From Variovorax ginsengisoli (GTDB lineage Bacteria; Pseudomonadota; Gammaproteobacteria; Burkholderiales; Burkholderiaceae_C), in assembly GCF_006438845.1 (NCBI RefSeq), contig NZ_RCZJ01000001.1, positions 806,001 through 870,000 on the forward strand: a stretch of 64,000 nucleotides of DNA, in the 5' to 3' direction. Every line of letters begins with the position of its first letter. Position 1 is the first letter of the stretch. The position numbers and the translations under genes are program-made. The notes beneath the pieces are model-generated. The model did not search any database. It saw only the letters and a program-made list of their open reading frames with translations, and was not told the origin of the DNA. Below, piece after piece: positions 9,532 through 19,772 of the stretch.

Positions 9532-10848
9532 TCATTGCTTTTGGAAGGGACCCCAGTCCGGTTCCCGAATATCACCCGCCTGGCCAGCCAGTCGAGCTTT
9601 GATCTTTCCGTCGAGCGTCGTGGTCATCAGCGCTTCGCGGCCGCCGAGCTGCGTTGCATAGACGATGAGCTTGCTGTTCGGTGCGAAACTGGGATTCTCG
9701 TCAGCCGATGTGTCAGTGATCGCCGTCACATTGCCGCTCGACAACTCCATCACGTGGAGTTTGAAGGCACCACCCACGCGAGAAATGTAGGCCAACCACC
9801 GCCCATCACCGCTGACAGAAGGTGAAATGTTGTAAGACCCGCTGAAGGTCACGCGCGTCGGCGCACCGCCGCTGGCCGCCATCTTGTAAATCTGCGGTGC
9901 GCCGCCTCGGTCGCTCACGAAATAGATCGTGCTGCCGTCGGCCGAGAACACCGGCTCGGTGTCGATGCTGTTGCTCTGCGTAAGTCGGCGTGGCTCGCCG
10001 CCGCTGGCAGCGATCGTGTAGAGCTGCGAGCCGCCATCGCGGCTGAGCGTGACGGCCAGCGAATTGCCGTCGGGCGCCCATGCCGGCGCGCTGTTGGAAC
10101 CGCGGAAGTTGGCCAGCAAACGGCGCTGACCACTCGACACGTTGTGCACGTAGACGACCGGCTTGCGCGATTCGAACGACACATAGGCCAGTTGCGAGCC
10201 ATTGGACGACCAGACGGGCGAAATGATGGGCTCGGGGCTGGCCAGCGCCGCCTGCGCGTTTTCACCGTCGGCGTCCGCCACCCACAGGCTGTAGCGGCTG
10301 CCGCCTTTGGTGACATAGGCGATGCGGGTCGAAAAGATGCCCTTCTCGCCCGTGAGCTTCTCGTAGACGTAATCGGCAATGCGGTGCGAAGCGAGGCGAA
10401 GGTCACCCTGTGGCACCGTGAAGCTCTGACCGCCGAGATCCTGACCCCGCACCACGTCCCAGAGGCGAAAGCGAACGTCGAAACGACCGTCGGCGAGCTT
10501 CGAAACGCTGCCGACCACCAACGAATCGGCGGTGCGTTGACGCCAGAGCGTCAGATCGGGTCGCGAGGCCTCGTCGAGCGCCTGGCCGGATGCGTCGACA
10601 CCGCGGAACTGGCCGCTGCGTTCGAGATCGGCCTGGACGATGGCGGAAATCTTTTGCGGAGATGCATCCTGGCCCTTGAACGGCGCCAGGGCGATCGGGA
10701 GCTGGGTCAGGCCGACGCCCGACACCTCGACCCTGAACTGGGCCAATGCAGGAATCAAGGGCGACGAAGCCAGGGCCGCCACCAGCGTGCGGCGCGCGTT
10801 GAAAGATGAAGAAGAAGGCAGGACGGTAACGGGCAACAGCTTTTTCAT
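9532..10848 (-). CDS. tolB: Tol-Pal system beta-propeller protein TolB
   Basis: Periplasmic protein that joins Pal to the TolQRA complex. The 438 residues match the family. A signal peptide containing Arg-Arg before a hydrophobic stretch ends near IPALAQ. An N-terminal alpha/beta domain follows (about 35-165), then WD/PD40-like beta-propeller blades (about 200-435) with repeated S-x-D-G and P-x-W-S-x-D-G type motifs. The ATG at 10848 gives the MKKLL start. tolQRA are not nearby upstream; the next gene is a divergent msbA. Confidence 0.94.
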   Translation of the reverse strand: MKKLLPVTVLPSSSSFNARRTLVAALASSPLIPALAQFRVEVSGVGLTQLPIALAPFKGQDASPQKISAIVQADLERSGQFRGVDASGQALDEASRPDLTLWRQRTADSLVVGSVSKLADGRFDVRFRLWDVVRGQDLGGQSFTVPQGDLRLASHRIADYVYEKLTGEKGIFSTRIAYVTKGGSRYSLWVADADGENAQAALASPEPIISPVWSSNGSQLAYVSFESRKPVVYVHNVSSGQRRLLANFRGSNSAPAWAPDGNSLAVTLSRDGGSQLYTIAASGGEPRRLTQSNSIDTEPVFSADGSTIYFVSDRGGAPQIYKMAASGGAPTRVTFSGSYNISPSVSGDGRWLAYISRVGGAFKLHVMELSSGNVTAITDTSADENPSFAPNSKLIVYATQLGGREALMTTTLDGKIKARLAGQAGDIREPDWGPFQKQ

Positions 10849-11014
10849 GCAATTCGGAGAGGTTTCCGGCGACAAAGTTTCGCCAAGGGTTTCTACCGGG
10901 CGTCGGCAACCCGCGATGGTACACATTGACGCCGCCCCGTTTTGCATTCGACCGCAGGCATCTGCGTGGTCCTACAAAAAACGCGCTGGGGACGCGCCCG
11001 TAGAATCCGCCGCC

Positions 11015-12799
11015 ATGCAGCCTTCACCCACCGGCGACACCGTGCGCGCTCCCCTGACGCGACGCCTCGCCCGACTGATGAGCTGGTTCGGGGGCGCGCG
11101 GCGTTGGTGGTCGCTGGCGGTCGGCGCGGCGATCGTCGCGGCCATCACAGAGCCGCTCATGCCCGCGCTTCTCAAGCCTCTGCTCGACCGCGGCTTCACC
11201 CGTGGGCAGCTGGCGTTGTGGATGGTCCCTGCGGCCATCGTCGGGCTGTTCGCGGTGCGCGGGCTTGCGCAGTTCGTCTCCCAGTACGCACTCGCGCGCA
11301 TTGCCAACGACGGCATGCAACGCCTGCGCCGTGTGCTGTTCGAGCGGCTGCTGGCCGCGGAGCTGGCGCTGTTTTCGCGGCAATCGGCCAGTGCGCTGTC
11401 GAACACCGTGGTGTACGAAGTGCAGACCGGCTCGATGCTGCTGGTCCAGGCGTTGCTGGGCCTCACGCGCGACGGCTTCACCCTCATCGCCCTGCTCTTC
11501 TATCTTGTCTATCTCAACTGGAAGCTCACGCTCATCGTGGGCGTGCTGGTACCGGGCGTGGCCTGGATCATGAAGGTGCTGTCCAAGCGGCTCTACCACC
11601 TCACGCGGCTCGGACAGACCGCCACCGACGACCTCGCCTACGTCGTGGAAGAGAACGTGCTTGCGCACCGCATGGTGCGGCTGCACGGCGCCGAGGCCGG
11701 CCAGACGCAGCGCTTCGAACGCCTGAGCCAGACCCTCAACCGCCTGGCCGTGAAATCGACGATCGCCTCTGCCGCGATGACGCCGCTGACGCAGTTGCTC
11801 GCCTCGGTGGCGCTGTCGGTGGTGGTGATGATCGCGTTGTGGCAGAGCAATGAGCAGGGCCTGACGGTGGGCGGTTTCGTCGCCTACATCACGGCCATGC
11901 TGATGCTGATCGCCCCGATCCGCCGATTGGCCGACATGGCCAACCCGATCACCCGCGGGCTCGCTGCGCTGGAACGCGGCGTCGCCCTGATCGACGAAGT
12001 GGCCTCCGAGACCGGTGGCGGCTTCGAGCGCGAACGCGCCGAGGGGCGCATCGAGCTGCGTGGCGTGCAGGTGCGCTACCGCGGCGACGACGAAGCGCCG
12101 GCACTCGACGGGGTTAGCATTTCCATCGCACCGGGCGAGGTGGTGGCCTTCGTCGGCCCGTCCGGATCGGGCAAGACCACGCTGGTCAACCTGCTGCCAC
12201 GCTTCGTGCTTCCGACGGCAGGCCAGGTACTGCTCGACGGCGAAGAGCTCGCAAGCTGGCGCCTCGGCAGCCTCCGCGCGCAATTCGCGATGGTCAGCCA
12301 GGACGTGGTCATGCTCAACGACACGCTCGCGGCCAACGTGGCGTTGGGCGCGGTGGTTGACCGCGCGCGCGTCGAGCGCTGTGTGGACGCCGCAAACCTA
12401 AGCGAGCACGTGGCGGGCCTGCCGCAGGGCATCGACACGGTGCTCGGCCACAACGCGACGCAACTCTCGGGCGGCCAACGGCAGCGCCTCGCGATCGCCC
12501 GTGCGCTGTACAAAGATGCGCCCATCCTGCTGCTCGACGAAGCCACGTCCGCGCTCGACACCGGCTCCGAGCGCCTGGTGCAGGAGGCTCTGCAGCGGCT
12601 CATGCAAGGGCGCACCACGCTGATCGTGGCGCACCGCCTTTCCACGATCCAGCACGCCGACCGCATCGTCGTGATGGAGCGCGGCCGCATCGCCGAACAA
12701 GGCAGCCACGCGCAGCTGATGGCCCTCGACGGCCTCTACGCGCGCCTGCAGACACGCGCCGTCGTCACGACGCCCGCGGGCCAAACTCCAACGATTTGA
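11015..12799 (+). CDS. msbA: Lipid A ABC exporter/flippase MsbA
   Basis: Half-size ABC exporter that flips lipid A core across the inner membrane. The 594 residues carry six transmembrane helices in the first 320 residues, then a nucleotide-binding domain with Walker A GPSGSGKTT, signature LSGGQRQR, Walker B ILLLDEATSAL and an AHRLST H-loop. The ATG at 11015 gives the family length. It is divergent from tolB and convergent with rng, with only 14 bp between stops. A general lipid exporter of the same subfamily cannot be fully excluded. Confidence 0.88.
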   Translation: MQPSPTGDTVRAPLTRRLARLMSWFGGARRWWSLAVGAAIVAAITEPLMPALLKPLLDRGFTRGQLALWMVPAAIVGLFAVRGLAQFVSQYALARIANDGMQRLRRVLFERLLAAELALFSRQSASALSNTVVYEVQTGSMLLVQALLGLTRDGFTLIALLFYLVYLNWKLTLIVGVLVPGVAWIMKVLSKRLYHLTRLGQTATDDLAYVVEENVLAHRMVRLHGAEAGQTQRFERLSQTLNRLAVKSTIASAAMTPLTQLLASVALSVVVMIALWQSNEQGLTVGGFVAYITAMLMLIAPIRRLADMANPITRGLAALERGVALIDEVASETGGGFERERAEGRIELRGVQVRYRGDDEAPALDGVSISIAPGEVVAFVGPSGSGKTTLVNLLPRFVLPTAGQVLLDGEELASWRLGSLRAQFAMVSQDVVMLNDTLAANVALGAVVDRARVERCVDAANLSEHVAGLPQGIDTVLGHNATQLSGGQRQRLAIARALYKDAPILLLDEATSALDTGSERLVQEALQRLMQGRTTLIVAHRLSTIQHADRIVVMERGRIAEQGSHAQLMALDGLYARLQTRAVVTTPAGQTPTI

Positions 12800-12813
12800 C
12801 TCGTTGAAGTGCG

Positions 12814-14340
12814 TCAGAGCAAGACGATGTCGAACTGACCCTGCCCCATGGCGGGCTCCGACTGCAGCGAGATCGGCTTGCCGATGAAGTCGCTGAGGCT
12901 GGCCAGGTGCTGGCTCTCCTCGTCGAGCAGCAGCTCTATCACCTGCGGGGCCGCGACGATGCGGAACTCCCGCGGTGTGAACTGACGGGCCTCTCGCAGG
13001 ATCTCGCGCATCACGTCGTAGGCCGCGCTGCGCGCCGTCTTCACGATGCCTCGGCCGCCGCACGCCGCACAGGGCTCGCACAGCATGTGGGCCAGTGACT
13101 CGCGGGTGCGCTTGCGTGTCATTTCGACGAGTCCCAGCGGCGAGAAGCCGCCTGCACTGGTCTTCACGCGGTCGCGTGCGAGCTGCTTGCGAAACTCGGC
13201 GAGCACCTGCTCGCGGTGGCCGTCGCGCGACATGTCGATGAAGTCGACGATCACGATGCCACCCAGATTGCGCAGCCGCAGCTGCCGCGCAATGGCCTGT
13301 GCCGCTTCGAGGTTGGTCTTGAAGATGGTGTCGTCGAAATTGCGCGCGCCGACGAAGCCACCGGTGTTCACGTCGACGGTGGTGAGCGCCTCGGTCTGGT
13401 CGACCACCAGGTAGCCGCCCGACTTGAGGTCGACGCGGCGGCCCAGCGCCTTGGCGATTTCTTCGTCGACCGCGCACAGGTCGAAGATAGGTCGCTCGCC
13501 CTTGTAGTGCTGCAGCTTGCCGGCAGCCTGCGGCATGAATTCGAGGCCAAACTTCAGCAGCGATTCGAACTGCTCGCGAGAATCGATGCGGATGGCCTGC
13601 GTGTCCTCGCCCGTCATGTCGCGCAGCACGCGCTGCAGCAGGCTCAGGTCCTGGTGCAACAGCGACATCGGCGGCAGGCGCCCGGACAAGTCGCGGATGC
13701 GCGACCAGGTCTTACGCAAATACGCGATGTCCTCGGCCAGCTCGGCGTCGCTCGAATCCTCGCCGTTGGTGCGCAGGATGAAGCCGCCGGTGCTCGCCGG
13801 CACCGCCCCGCCGCTGTCGGCCGCGGCGGCAGCGTCGATCAGGGTCTGCATGCGCTTGCGCAGGCTCTCGCGCTGCTCGACCGGAATCTTCTGCGACACG
13901 CCGACATGGTTGTCCTGCGGCAAAAAGACCAGCAAACGACCGGCGATGCTGATCTGCGTCGACAGCCGCGCACCTTTGGTGCCGATGGGATCCTTGATGA
14001 CCTGCACCAGCAGCGACTGCCCTTCGAACACCTGCTTCTCGATCGGCACGATCGCGCCGCTGTTGCGGTGATCGCGCTCCGCCGGCTGCGCGCTCGGCCG
14101 AGAACCGGGCGTGAACGGCGCGACGATGTCGGCCACGTGCAGGAAGGCAGTGCGGTCCAGGCCGATGTCGATGAAGGCCGATTGCATGCCCGGCAGCACG
14201 CGCGACACCTTGCCGAGATACACGTTGCCGACCAGCCCGCGCTCGAGCGTGCGTTCGACGTGCAGCTCCTGCACCGCGCCATGCTCGACCAGCGCGACGC
14301 GGGTCTCCTGGGGCGACCAGTTGATCAGGATGTCCTGCAT
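12814..14340 (-). CDS. rng: Ribonuclease G
   Basis: Endoribonuclease of the RNase E/G family, active in 16S rRNA 5' maturation and mRNA decay. The 508-residue length fits RNase G rather than RNase E. An S1 domain lies near 35-130. The catalytic Asp residues lie in DVNTGGFVGARN and VIVDFIDM segments. A Zn-link CEPCAACGGRG follows in the C-terminal third. The ATG at 14340 starts MQDILINW. The upstream in-frame stretch lies inside maf. It ends a minus-strand housekeeping run. Confidence 0.95.
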   Translation of the reverse strand: MQDILINWSPQETRVALVEHGAVQELHVERTLERGLVGNVYLGKVSRVLPGMQSAFIDIGLDRTAFLHVADIVAPFTPGSRPSAQPAERDHRNSGAIVPIEKQVFEGQSLLVQVIKDPIGTKGARLSTQISIAGRLLVFLPQDNHVGVSQKIPVEQRESLRKRMQTLIDAAAAADSGGAVPASTGGFILRTNGEDSSDAELAEDIAYLRKTWSRIRDLSGRLPPMSLLHQDLSLLQRVLRDMTGEDTQAIRIDSREQFESLLKFGLEFMPQAAGKLQHYKGERPIFDLCAVDEEIAKALGRRVDLKSGGYLVVDQTEALTTVDVNTGGFVGARNFDDTIFKTNLEAAQAIARQLRLRNLGGIVIVDFIDMSRDGHREQVLAEFRKQLARDRVKTSAGGFSPLGLVEMTRKRTRESLAHMLCEPCAACGGRGIVKTARSAAYDVMREILREARQFTPREFRIVAAPQVIELLLDEESQHLASLSDFIGKPISLQSEPAMGQGQFDIVLL

Positions 14341-14354
14341 GGGTTGTCTCTTGC

Positions 14355-14960
14355 CTAGAACTTCAGGCCGGCTTGCCGCAGCAGCGCTGCGGTTTCGAAG
14401 ATGGGAAGGCCCATGATGCCCGAATAGGAGCCGCTGATGTGTTCGACGAAGGCGGCCGCAGCACCCTGGATGCCGTACGCCCCGGCCTTGCCGAGTGGCT
14501 CGCCGGTGGTCAGGTAGCGTGCGATCTGCGCCCGCGTCATCGGTGCGAAGCTCACGCGGGAAATGCTCAGCGCGGCGTGCCTGCGGCGACCCTGCTGCAC
14601 CGCGACCGCCGTGAGCACGCGGTGCGTGCGGCCGGCCAGCTGCGCCAGCATGCGCTCGGCATCGCGCGCGTCGTCCGGCTTGCCAAGGATGGTGCGGCCG
14701 AAAGCCACGGTGGTGTCGGCGCAAAGAATGGGCGCAAGAGGCAGCGCCAGTCGGCGATGTCTGGCGACGGCCGCATCGAGCTTGAGGGCGGTCACGCGCT
14801 GAACGTAGGCCGACGGCGCCTCGCCGGGCAGCACCGCTTCCAGCGCCTCGGCATCCTCGTCGGGCGTCGCAAGCAACAGCTCGTGGCGAACGCCGAGCTG
14901 CCCGAGCAGCTGTGCGCGTCGCGGGCTCTGCGACGCGAGGTAGACGAAAAGGTCGCTCAT
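14355..14960 (-). CDS. maf: Maf family nucleoside triphosphate pyrophosphatase
   Basis: Hydrolyses non-canonical or modified nucleoside triphosphates (dTTP/UTP-type in the YhdE group) and is linked to septum control. The 201 residues start with the signature [16 protein letters not shown] and contain ADTTVAFG with the metal/base-binding residues, then [11 protein letters not shown] near the C-terminus. The start at 14960 overlaps the rlmH stop by 4 nt. It lies between rlmH and rng as in many Burkholderiales. Confidence 0.93.
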   Translation of the reverse strand: MSDLFVYLASQSPRRAQLLGQLGVRHELLLATPDEDAEALEAVLPGEAPSAYVQRVTALKLDAAVARHRRLALPLAPILCADTTVAFGRTILGKPDDARDAERMLAQLAGRTHRVLTAVAVQQGRRRHAALSISRVSFAPMTRAQIARYLTTGEPLGKAGAYGIQGAAAAFVEHISGSYSGIMGLPIFETAALLRQAGLKF

Positions 14961-15424
14961 TCGCGGTGGTAGGGATGGCCGGCGTTCACAGACCAGGCGC
15001 GGTAGAGCTGCTCGACCAGCAGCACGCGCGCCATGGCGTGCGGCAGCGTGAGGTCGGACAGGCGGATGCGTTCGTGCGCCGCGGCCTTGAAGGCCGGATC
15101 GAGCCCGTCGGGCCCGCCGATGACGAGCGCCACGTCGTCGCCTTCCAATTGCCAGTTTTGCAGCCGGGTGGCGAGGGCCTTGGTCGTGAGCGCGGTGCCG
15201 TGCTCGTCGAGGGCGACGACGCGCATGCCCTTGGTGAGCGCAGCTTCGATGCGCTCGCGCTCCGCGGCGTAAAGGGTTTCGAGGGTCTTGGAGCCGCGGG
15301 GCTCGGTCTTGACGGCGCGCAGCTCGAGCTTGAGCTCGGGGGGAAAGCGCTTGGCGTAATCGTCCCAGGCGGTCTGCGCCCAGTCGGGCATGCGTTGCCC
15401 GACCGCGACCACCAGCAGCTTCAT
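14957..15424 (-). CDS. rlmH: 23S rRNA pseudouridine-1915 N3-methyltransferase RlmH
   Basis: SPOUT methyltransferase that finishes m3Psi1915 in helix 69 of 23S rRNA on assembled 70S ribosomes. At 155 residues it has exactly the usual family length, with MKLLVVAVG at the N-terminus and the knotted AdoMet site [11 protein letters not shown] near residues 101-111, then [17 protein letters not shown] C-terminal residues. It overlaps maf and rsfS by 4 nt each, so the three are translated as a coupled set. Confidence 0.96.
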   Translation of the reverse strand: MKLLVVAVGQRMPDWAQTAWDDYAKRFPPELKLELRAVKTEPRGSKTLETLYAAERERIEAALTKGMRVVALDEHGTALTTKALATRLQNWQLEGDDVALVIGGPDGLDPAFKAAAHERIRLSDLTLPHAMARVLLVEQLYRAWSVNAGHPYHRE

Positions 15425-16110
15425 TTGCTGCGCGGAGCGGTCTTGCGCGCAGGCGCCTTCTTGGCGGCGGGCTTGCCTGCCGTCTTGGCAGCGGTCTTTT
15501 TGGGCGCGGGCGCGCCGATCTTCTTGACGGGGATCTTGCGGGCTGGTGTCGCCGCGCTGCCGGCCGGCTTGCGGCTGCTGGTCTTGCGAGCGGGCTTGGC
15601 CTTTTCCTTTTCGGCCTTGGCGGCCTGCTCGGCGGCGCGGATCGCGGTCTTGGCGGCGCTGGCACGGCGCAGCGTCGTGGCCGGCGCGGCCTTCTTGGCA
15701 GGCGCTTCGTCGACTTCGCTCACTGCGGCTGCGGGCTTGGCAGCGCCGAGCTTGGCGCGAACCGGCTTGTCGCCCCAGATCTCCTCGAGGTGGTAGTACT
15801 GGCGAATGGCCGGCTGCATGATGTGTGCGACCGCGGCACCACAGTCCACGATGATCCATTCGCCGTTCTCTTCACCCTCGATGCGCGGCTTCGAAAAGCC
15901 GGCTTCGCGCACCGCGTCGCGCACGCTGGCAGCCAACGCCTTGGTCTGGCGGTTCGAGGTGCCCGACGCGATGATCACGCGCTCGAACAGCGGCGAAAGA
16001 TGCTCGGTGTCGAAAACCTGGATGTCCTGCGCCTTGACGTCTTCGAGCCCATCGATGATGGCTCGCTGGAGTTTCTGGGTGTCTTTCTTGGCGGCGGCTT
16101 CAGTGGTCAT
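15421..16110 (-). CDS. rsfS: Ribosomal silencing factor RsfS with a long Lys/Ala-rich tail
   Basis: RsfS binds L14 on the 50S subunit and blocks subunit joining when nutrients are short. Residues 10-115 are the complete DUF143 domain, with the conserved [14 protein letters not shown] stretch. The protein continues for about 110 residues in a low-complexity basic tail built from Ala, Lys, Pro, Arg and Thr (PAKKAA, KPAAKK). The whole is 229 residues against about 105-130 for typical RsfS. Such tails resemble histone H1-like or AlgP-type segments and suggest RNA or ribosome binding. It shares one base with nadD. Confidence 0.92.
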   Translation of the reverse strand: MTTEAAAKKDTQKLQRAIIDGLEDVKAQDIQVFDTEHLSPLFERVIIASGTSNRQTKALAASVRDAVREAGFSKPRIEGEENGEWIIVDCGAAVAHIMQPAIRQYYHLEEIWGDKPVRAKLGAAKPAAAVSEVDEAPAKKAAPATTLRRASAAKTAIRAAEQAAKAEKEKAKPARKTSSRKPAGSAATPARKIPVKKIGAPAPKKTAAKTAGKPAAKKAPARKTAPRSK

Positions 16111-16724
16111 CAGGCGGGGACGTAGAGGTGGTGTTGGTCAATATAGCGCGCAACGGCGAGAGGAACCAGCGACGCGATGTCCTCGCCGCGTGCGGCACGG
16201 GCGCGAATGTCGGTGGCACTGGTGTCGGCCGGGGGAAGCGCGAGGCTTTCGAAGCGCGCGCCGGTCGGCAAGCCGGGCAGCGTCCGCGGATCGAATCGGG
16301 TCGCCGATCCATCGGAGCCGGCGGATTCTAACCGCTCAGCTATGGAAACAATAGCAATGCCGAGGATCTCCTGCCAGCCTTGCCAGCGCGGCAGCGCGGC
16401 GGCCTGGTCGCTGCCCATGATCAGCACCGGCTGCGCTGTGGGAAATTCGCGCTGCAGTTCGCGCAGCGTATCGAGCGTGTAGGTCGGACCGGCGCGGCGC
16501 ATTTCACGGTCGTCGACCACCACGCGCGGCAACCCACCGAAGGCCAGACGCGCCATGGCCAGCCGATCGGCCGCGGGGCTGAGCGTTCGGTCCTTGTGCC
16601 AGGCATCGCCGGTCGGAAAAATCCGCAGTTCGGCCAGATCGAGTTGGGCCAGGGCCGCGGCCGCGAGGCGCAAATGGGTATTGTGCGGGGGGTCGAAGGC
16701 GCCTCCGAACACGCCGATCCGCAT
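16110..16724 (-). CDS. nadD: Nicotinate-nucleotide adenylyltransferase NadD
   Basis: Makes deamido-NAD from nicotinate mononucleotide and ATP in NAD synthesis. The 204 residues have the nucleotidyltransferase signature GVFGGAFDPPHNTHL at the N-terminus (HxGH family variant), GSDQAAALPRW in the middle and an ISATDIR-like segment (TSATDIRARAA) near the end. The ATG at 16724 starts MRIGVFGG. Another in-frame ATG at 16739 would overlap hemF. It lies between hemF and rsfS; nadD-rsfS-rlmH is a widely conserved order. Confidence 0.94.
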   Translation of the reverse strand: MRIGVFGGAFDPPHNTHLRLAAAALAQLDLAELRIFPTGDAWHKDRTLSPAADRLAMARLAFGGLPRVVVDDREMRRAGPTYTLDTLRELQREFPTAQPVLIMGSDQAAALPRWQGWQEILGIAIVSIAERLESAGSDGSATRFDPRTLPGLPTGARFESLALPPADTSATDIRARAARGEDIASLVPLAVARYIDQHHLYVPA

Positions 16725-16729
16725 GGCTG

Positions 16730-17644
16730 TCAAAGCCATTCGCGGCGCACGATGAAGTCGCTGTACAGCGCTGCCTCGGGCGTGCCGGCGGCAGGCTCCT
16801 GCCGGTAGGCCCAGCTGGCGAGTGGCGGCATCGACAGCAGGATCGATTCGGTGCGTCCGCCCGACTGCAGGCCGAAATGCGTGCCACGGTCCCACACCAG
16901 GTTGAACTCGGCATAGCGTCCGCGCCGGTACAGCTGGAAGGCGCGCTCGCGTTCGCCGAAGGGCGTGTCGCGGCGCCGCTCGACGAGCGGCATGTACGCC
17001 GGAAGAAACGCATCGCCGACCGAACGCAGCATTCCGAAGCTGTCGTCGAAGCCCAGCTCCGAAAAATCGTCGAAGAAGATACCGCCGACGCCGCGCTGCT
17101 CGTTGCGGTGCTTGAGAAAGAAGTAGTCGTCGCACCAGGTCTTGAAGCGCGGGTACTTGTCTTCGCCCGAAGGCGCCAGCGCGTCACGGCAGGCGCGGTG
17201 GAAGTGCACCGCGTCGTCCTCGAACCCGTAGTACGGCGTGAGGTCCATGCCGCCGCCGAACCAGCACACCGGCGCAGCGCCGGCCGGCAGCGCCGCCAGC
17301 ATGCGTACGTTCATGTGCACGGTCGGCACGTAGGGATTGCGCGGGTGGAACACCAGCGAAACCCCCATCGCCTCGAATGGGGCGCCGGCAAGTTCGGGTC
17401 GGTGCTGCGTGGCCGACGGCGGCAGCTTGGGGCCGCGCACCTGCGAGAAGCCGCAGCCGGCACGCTCGAACAGCGCGCCGCCTTCGAGGATGCAGGTCAG
17501 GCCACGCCCTTGCAGAGACGCCCCGGGTTCCTTCTCCCAGGCATCGCGCACCGCCACCGCGCCGTCGGCGGCTTCGACCGCCGCGACGATCCGCTGTTGC
17601 AGGCCGCGCAGGTAGTCGCCGACTGCTGCCGGATCGGCCTGCAT
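16730..17644 (-). CDS. hemF: Oxygen-dependent coproporphyrinogen III oxidase
   Basis: Aerobic haem enzyme that converts coproporphyrinogen III to protoporphyrinogen IX. The protein has 304 residues, the normal length. Diagnostic segments are [15 protein letters not shown] with the catalytic region, [12 protein letters not shown] (about 125-136), [16 protein letters not shown], and [18 protein letters not shown] near the C-terminus. The start at 17644 shares one base with the purD stop (TGATG). It is part of a purD-hemF-nadD run. Confidence 0.97.
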   Translation of the reverse strand: MQADPAAVGDYLRGLQQRIVAAVEAADGAVAVRDAWEKEPGASLQGRGLTCILEGGALFERAGCGFSQVRGPKLPPSATQHRPELAGAPFEAMGVSLVFHPRNPYVPTVHMNVRMLAALPAGAAPVCWFGGGMDLTPYYGFEDDAVHFHRACRDALAPSGEDKYPRFKTWCDDYFFLKHRNEQRGVGGIFFDDFSELGFDDSFGMLRSVGDAFLPAYMPLVERRRDTPFGERERAFQLYRRGRYAEFNLVWDRGTHFGLQSGGRTESILLSMPPLASWAYRQEPAAGTPEAALYSDFIVRREWL

Positions 17645-18933
17645 CAGCCGTTGCGCGCCTGCAGCGCGCGGTAGCCGATGTCCTTTCGGTACTGCACGCC
17701 ATCGAAGCGCACCTGTGCGGCGACTTCGTACGCGCGCTGCTGGGCCAGCTTCACGCTGTCGGCGAGCACGGTCACGCAGAGCACGCGGCCGCCGCTGGTC
17801 TGCAACTCGCCGCCGTTCAACGTCGTGCCGGCATGGAACACCATCGCGTCAGGCGTCTCCGCCGGGATACCGGCGATGCGATCGCCCTTGCGGGGCGACA
17901 GCGGATAGCCATGGGCTGCGAGCACCACACCCAGCGCGACACGCCGGTCCCACTGCAACTCGACCTGGTCGAGCGTGCCGTCGGTCGCATGCCAGAACAC
18001 CTCGAACAGATCGGACTTGAGCCGCATCATGATCGGCTGCGTCTCGGGGTCGCCCATGCGGCAGTTGAATTCGAGCGTCTTCGGCTGGCCGGCCGCGTCG
18101 ATCATCAGGCCGGCATACAGAAAACCGGTGAACGGAATGCCGTCCTTTTCCATTCCGCGGATGGTCGGCAGGATGATCTCGCGCATCGCCTTGGCGTGCA
18201 CTTCGGCCGTGACCACCGGCGCTGGCGAATACGCGCCCATGCCGCCGGTGTTGGGGCCTTCGTCGCCGTCGAGCAGTCGCTTGTGATCCTGGCTGGTGGC
18301 CATGGCGGCCACGTTCTTGCCGTCGCACAGCACGATGAAGCTGGCCTCTTCGCCCTGCAGGAATTCCTCGATCACCACGCGTGCGCCGCCGTCGTTGTGA
18401 GACACGCCGAACTTGTTGTCGACCAGCATGAAGTCGACCGCCTCGTGCGCCTCGGCGAGCGTCATGGCGACGACAACGCCCTTGCCCGCCGCCAGGCCGT
18501 CGGCCTTGACCACGATGGGCACTCCCTTCGCGTCGATGTACGCATGCGCGGCAGCGGCATCGGTGAAGGCCTCGTACTCGGCGGTCGGAATCTTGTGGCG
18601 CTTCATGAAGGCCTTGGAAAAGGCCTTGGAGCTTTCGAGCTGCGCCGCTGCCTTGGTCGGGCCGAAGATGCGCAAGCCGTGCGCACGGAACTCGTCGACC
18701 ACGCCAGCCGCCAGCGGACCCTCCGGGCCGACGACCGTCAAGGCGATCTTTTCCTTCTGCGCCCATTCGCGCAGTTGCACCGGGTCGGTGATGTCGACGC
18801 TCTCGAAGCGCCGATCCGTCGCCGTTCCGCCGTTGCCGGGTGCCACATAAAGCTTGGAGACCCGCTCCGACTGGGACAGGCGCCATGCCAGGGCGTGTTC
18901 GCGGCCACCGCCACCAATGACGAGAGTTTTCAT
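17644..18933 (-). CDS. purD: Phosphoribosylamine-glycine ligase (GAR synthetase)
   Basis: Second step of purine synthesis, joining phosphoribosylamine and glycine with ATP. The 429-residue protein shows the N-terminal [17 protein letters not shown], the ATP-grasp core with [10 protein letters not shown] (about 145-155), [18 protein letters not shown] and [11 protein letters not shown] near 290. All are standard for PurD. It overlaps the yebC stop by 4 nt. Confidence 0.97.
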   Translation of the reverse strand: MKTLVIGGGGREHALAWRLSQSERVSKLYVAPGNGGTATDRRFESVDITDPVQLREWAQKEKIALTVVGPEGPLAAGVVDEFRAHGLRIFGPTKAAAQLESSKAFSKAFMKRHKIPTAEYEAFTDAAAAHAYIDAKGVPIVVKADGLAAGKGVVVAMTLAEAHEAVDFMLVDNKFGVSHNDGGARVVIEEFLQGEEASFIVLCDGKNVAAMATSQDHKRLLDGDEGPNTGGMGAYSPAPVVTAEVHAKAMREIILPTIRGMEKDGIPFTGFLYAGLMIDAAGQPKTLEFNCRMGDPETQPIMMRLKSDLFEVFWHATDGTLDQVELQWDRRVALGVVLAAHGYPLSPRKGDRIAGIPAETPDAMVFHAGTTLNGGELQTSGGRVLCVTVLADSVKLAQQRAYEVAAQVRFDGVQYRKDIGYRALQARNG

Positions 18934-19655
18934 TCGGAGATCACTGCGTTGTGGAACACGTCCTGGACATCGTCGAGGTCTTCGATGATGTCGAGCAGCT
19001 TCTGCATCTTCGCGCCCTCCTCGCCCGACAGCTCGATGGTGTTCTCGGCCCGCATCGTGACCTCGGCCACTTCGGGCACGAGGCCGGCCGCCTCGAGCGC
19101 GTTCTTCACGGCCTCGAAATGGGTGACGGCCGTCAGTACTTCGATGGCGCCGTCTTCGTCGGTCACCACGTCCTCGGCGCCGGCCTCGAGCGCGACTTCC
19201 ATGACCTTGTCTTCATCGGTGCCGGGTGCGAACACCAGCTGGCCGCAATGCTTGAACTGGAAGGACACCGAATTCTCGGTGCCCATGTTGCCGCCGTACT
19301 TAGAGAAGGCATGCCGCACTTCGGCCACGGTGCGCACGCGGTTGTCGGTCATGGTATCGACGATGATCGCGGCGCCGCCGATGCCGTAGCCCTCGTAGCG
19401 GATCTCCTCGTAGTTGACGCCTTCGAGGTTGCCCGTGGCCTTGTCGATATTGCGCTTCACCGTGTCGATGGGGAGGTTGACCGCCTTGGCCTTTTCCACC
19501 GCGAGCCGCAGGCGCGGGTTGATGGCCAGGTCACCGCCGCCGAGTCGGGCGGCCACCATGATTTCGCGGATCACCCGCGTCCAGGCCTTGCCGCGCTTGT
19601 CGTCCTGTCGGCCCTTCCGGTGCTGAATGTTCGCCCATTTGCTGTGTCCGGCCAT
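18930..19655 (-). CDS. yebC: YebC/PmpR family regulator or translation factor
   Basis: YebC proteins were long annotated as transcriptional regulators; more recent work ties some members to relief of ribosome stalling at proline stretches. The 241 residues begin with the family signature [18 protein letters not shown] and have the three-domain YebC layout, with [14 protein letters not shown] in the middle. It is the first gene of the run that continues through purD to rng. No specific promoter was recognised. Confidence 0.95.
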   Translation of the reverse strand: MAGHSKWANIQHRKGRQDDKRGKAWTRVIREIMVAARLGGGDLAINPRLRLAVEKAKAVNLPIDTVKRNIDKATGNLEGVNYEEIRYEGYGIGGAAIIVDTMTDNRVRTVAEVRHAFSKYGGNMGTENSVSFQFKHCGQLVFAPGTDEDKVMEVALEAGAEDVVTDEDGAIEVLTAVTHFEAVKNALEAAGLVPEVAEVTMRAENTIELSGEEGAKMQKLLDIIEDLDDVQDVFHNAVISE

Positions 19656-19772
19656 GGCTTCTCTCTCTCGCTGTCGTATGTTGTCAAAGCAGCGGCGAGT
19701 TTACTGTCCGGCGCGCACAACGCCGGCCGCCGGAACGCCGGGACGGCCAGCGCTTTTGGGGATAATCCGCCG

